7,298 nt of DNA from CAYJAD01 sp964372165 (lineage in GTDB: Bacteria; Desulfobacterota; Desulfovibrionia; Desulfovibrionales; Desulfovibrionaceae), in the NCBI GenBank assembly GCA_964372165.1, contig CAYJPT010000117.1:1-7298 (forward strand). Direction: 5' to 3'. The translations under genes were made by a program, and so were the position numbers. Positions 7,101 to 7,298 of this stretch are shown here, piece by piece (positions within the stretch are counted from its first letter, which is position 1; every line of letters begins with the position of its first letter). The notes under the pieces were generated by a model. That model was not told the DNA's origin. It saw only the letters and a program-made list of their open reading frames with translations, and did not search any database.

Positions 7101-7243
7101 TGGCTTTATCATTGGGTTTTGGTATCCTTTTTGCGACCTTTATTTGTTTGCTATTGGTGCCGGCCCTGTACCTTATATTAGATGATATAAAAGTTTGGTT
7201 CAAAGAAAAGTTTGGTAAAGAAAAAGCAGTACATCAATTATAG
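4106..7243 (+). CDS. RND-family efflux pump, inner-membrane permease (AcrB/MexB-like, HAE1-type group)
   Basis: This 1045-residue protein is the proton-driven pump of the tripartite exporter. Length and layout are typical: TM1 about 19-37, a large periplasmic loop to about 340, TM2-TM6 (about 341-358, 363-379, 387-411, 438-456, 462-485), TM7 about 540-558, a second periplasmic loop to about 868, then TM8-TM12. Family marks are FPYFELALVTVTV and DGATPEEME after TM1, and GIVVDDAIVVGENV in TM4. D403 and D404 correspond to AcrB Asp407/Asp408, and R969 in RFRPILLTT corresponds to Arg971. In TM10 the sequence VVVNDSLVLIDF puts N936-D937 where AcrB has Lys940-Asn941, so the relay lysine is missing. 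Many RND pumps of this subgroup share such a motif, as I recall, so this is probably normal function rather than damage. The acidic TM4 pair argues for proton coupling, and nothing suggests the heavy-metal subfamily. The substrate is unknown: drugs, lipids, solvents or a native metabolite all remain possible. No break or frameshift is visible. Confidence 0.95.
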   Translation: MTKKRLQRGPMAWMASNPVAANLLMFVLLVGGFLMATQSRQEVFPYFELALVTVTVTVDGATPEEMEKSVALSIEEAVEGIDGVDEVTATIRSGAATINIEGTDDVDGNILLQDVKAAVDRITTFPEDADSPIVSLRSSRRQVITLVLSGSEDLQALRYWADIVREDLIQDDGITQAELGGIRDHEVWVEVSQDSLRRYGLTITDVATAIGSTAIQQGSGTVRASSGDIMLRLNERRDYADEFTNVAIRTNADGSRLLLEDIATIRDTFDESTNWAEFNDQLAIPIFVYSLGDESPNSVAEATKRIVSRFNETLPGDLTLHVRDDMSKIYMQRVELLSRNAIQGVILVFLCLALFLRPSQAFWVSLGIPISILGAFWFFNPFGLTINMITLFAFIITLGIVVDDAIVVGENVSAWQERGENPLDAAVNGAREVGIPVVFSVLTNIISFLPMLFIPGTMGKVWMAIPLIVIAVFICSLIESLFVLPAHLVHVRKYTPEELENDMSFMGYVRRGQNKFSIKFMSFVKNRFGPFVTKVLRKRYVTFAVGIAILLFTFGYVSSGRMGFDLMPRVESDYAYAEAVLPSGAPKAQIERVKNRLVDAAKEVIAKNGDDKLSTGIFVSVKDITMSIYVYLVDPEVRPMSTMDFTNEWRKTAGIIPGVESLLMQADRGGPSSGTSLTVRLSHRDTTVLEQAAADLGDRLLSYAGVGDIDTGTSRTTRQFDVKLTPLAEQLGFSSADVSRQLRGAFEGALALRQQRGNNEVTVKVRLPEEDRAREATFEEFILRSPSGQEVLLRDIVYVDDGRADSVIRHTGGRRTATVAANITPSSETGRMMGTIESEVMPQMMADYSGLSWEFGGRQSDMKDSTTAMLYGLIMALLGIYALLAIPFKSYTQPLIIMFSIPFGIVGAVVGHVIMGFSLSVISLFGVVALSGVVVNDSLVLIDFANRARREQGATAFDAVVQAAIQRFRPILLTTITTFVGLAPIIFESSRQARFLIPVALSLGFGILFATFICLLLVPALYLILDDIKVWFKEKFGKEKAVHQL

Positions 7244-7298
7244 TATAAATATGCATAAATAAGCTTATCTGTGCGTTTAAAAAATATTTACAACAATA
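7244..7298. other. AT-rich tail after the operon, no terminator seen
   Basis: The last 55 bases contain the palindromes ATGCAT (7251-7256) and ATAAGCTTAT (7259-7268) but no GC-rich stem followed by a T run. AAAATATTTACA (7281-7292) also occurs at 898-909, probably through shared A/T bias. The operon may end, or continue into another gene, beyond the window. Confidence 0.5.

Overview
The window is AT-rich Gram-negative DNA. It encodes a Sec-type signal peptide, an outer-membrane lipoprotein of the TolC superfamily and an inner-membrane RND pump. These fit a proteobacterium or a close relative, but I cannot fix the class or genus from sequence alone. All convincing genes lie on the + strand and have similar AT-rich codon use, and I see no insertion sequence, tRNA, rRNA or CRISPR array.

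Layout. Positions 1-133 hold two short inverted repeats and a plausible promoter and ribosome binding site. Positions 134-574 encode a small RidA/YjgF-family protein with an N-terminal export signal, which is unusual for a family known for cytosolic imine/enamine deaminases. Positions 575-1327 are a long AT-rich gap of about 750 bases with no supportable gene. It contains a strong two-part hairpin (791-827), a second small hairpin (830-841), several short palindromes, and a promoter just before the next gene. Positions 1328-7243 form a tight three-gene operon encoding a complete tripartite RND efflux system in the order outer-membrane channel, periplasmic adaptor, inner-membrane pump. The gaps between these genes are only 13-14 bases.

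How the genes work together. The pump (1045 residues, 12 predicted membrane segments) should use the proton gradient to take substrates from the periplasm or inner membrane. The membrane-anchored adaptor bridges it to the lipoprotein channel, so all parts of an envelope-spanning exporter come from one transcript. No regulator is encoded next to it, so regulation, if local, must come from elsewhere through sites in the 5' gap. The pump belongs to the RND group in which the AcrB Lys940 position is Asn (N936 here), so its proton relay cannot be drawn exactly as in AcrB. The RidA gene is probably a separate transcription unit; a functional link to the efflux operon is not shown.

What stands out: the exported RidA protein with an intact active site, the structured non-coding gap, the polar low-complexity insertion in the predicted surface loop of the channel, and the altered proton-relay residue of the pump. 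I found no clearly undescribed multi-gene system here; the operon itself is of a well-known type.
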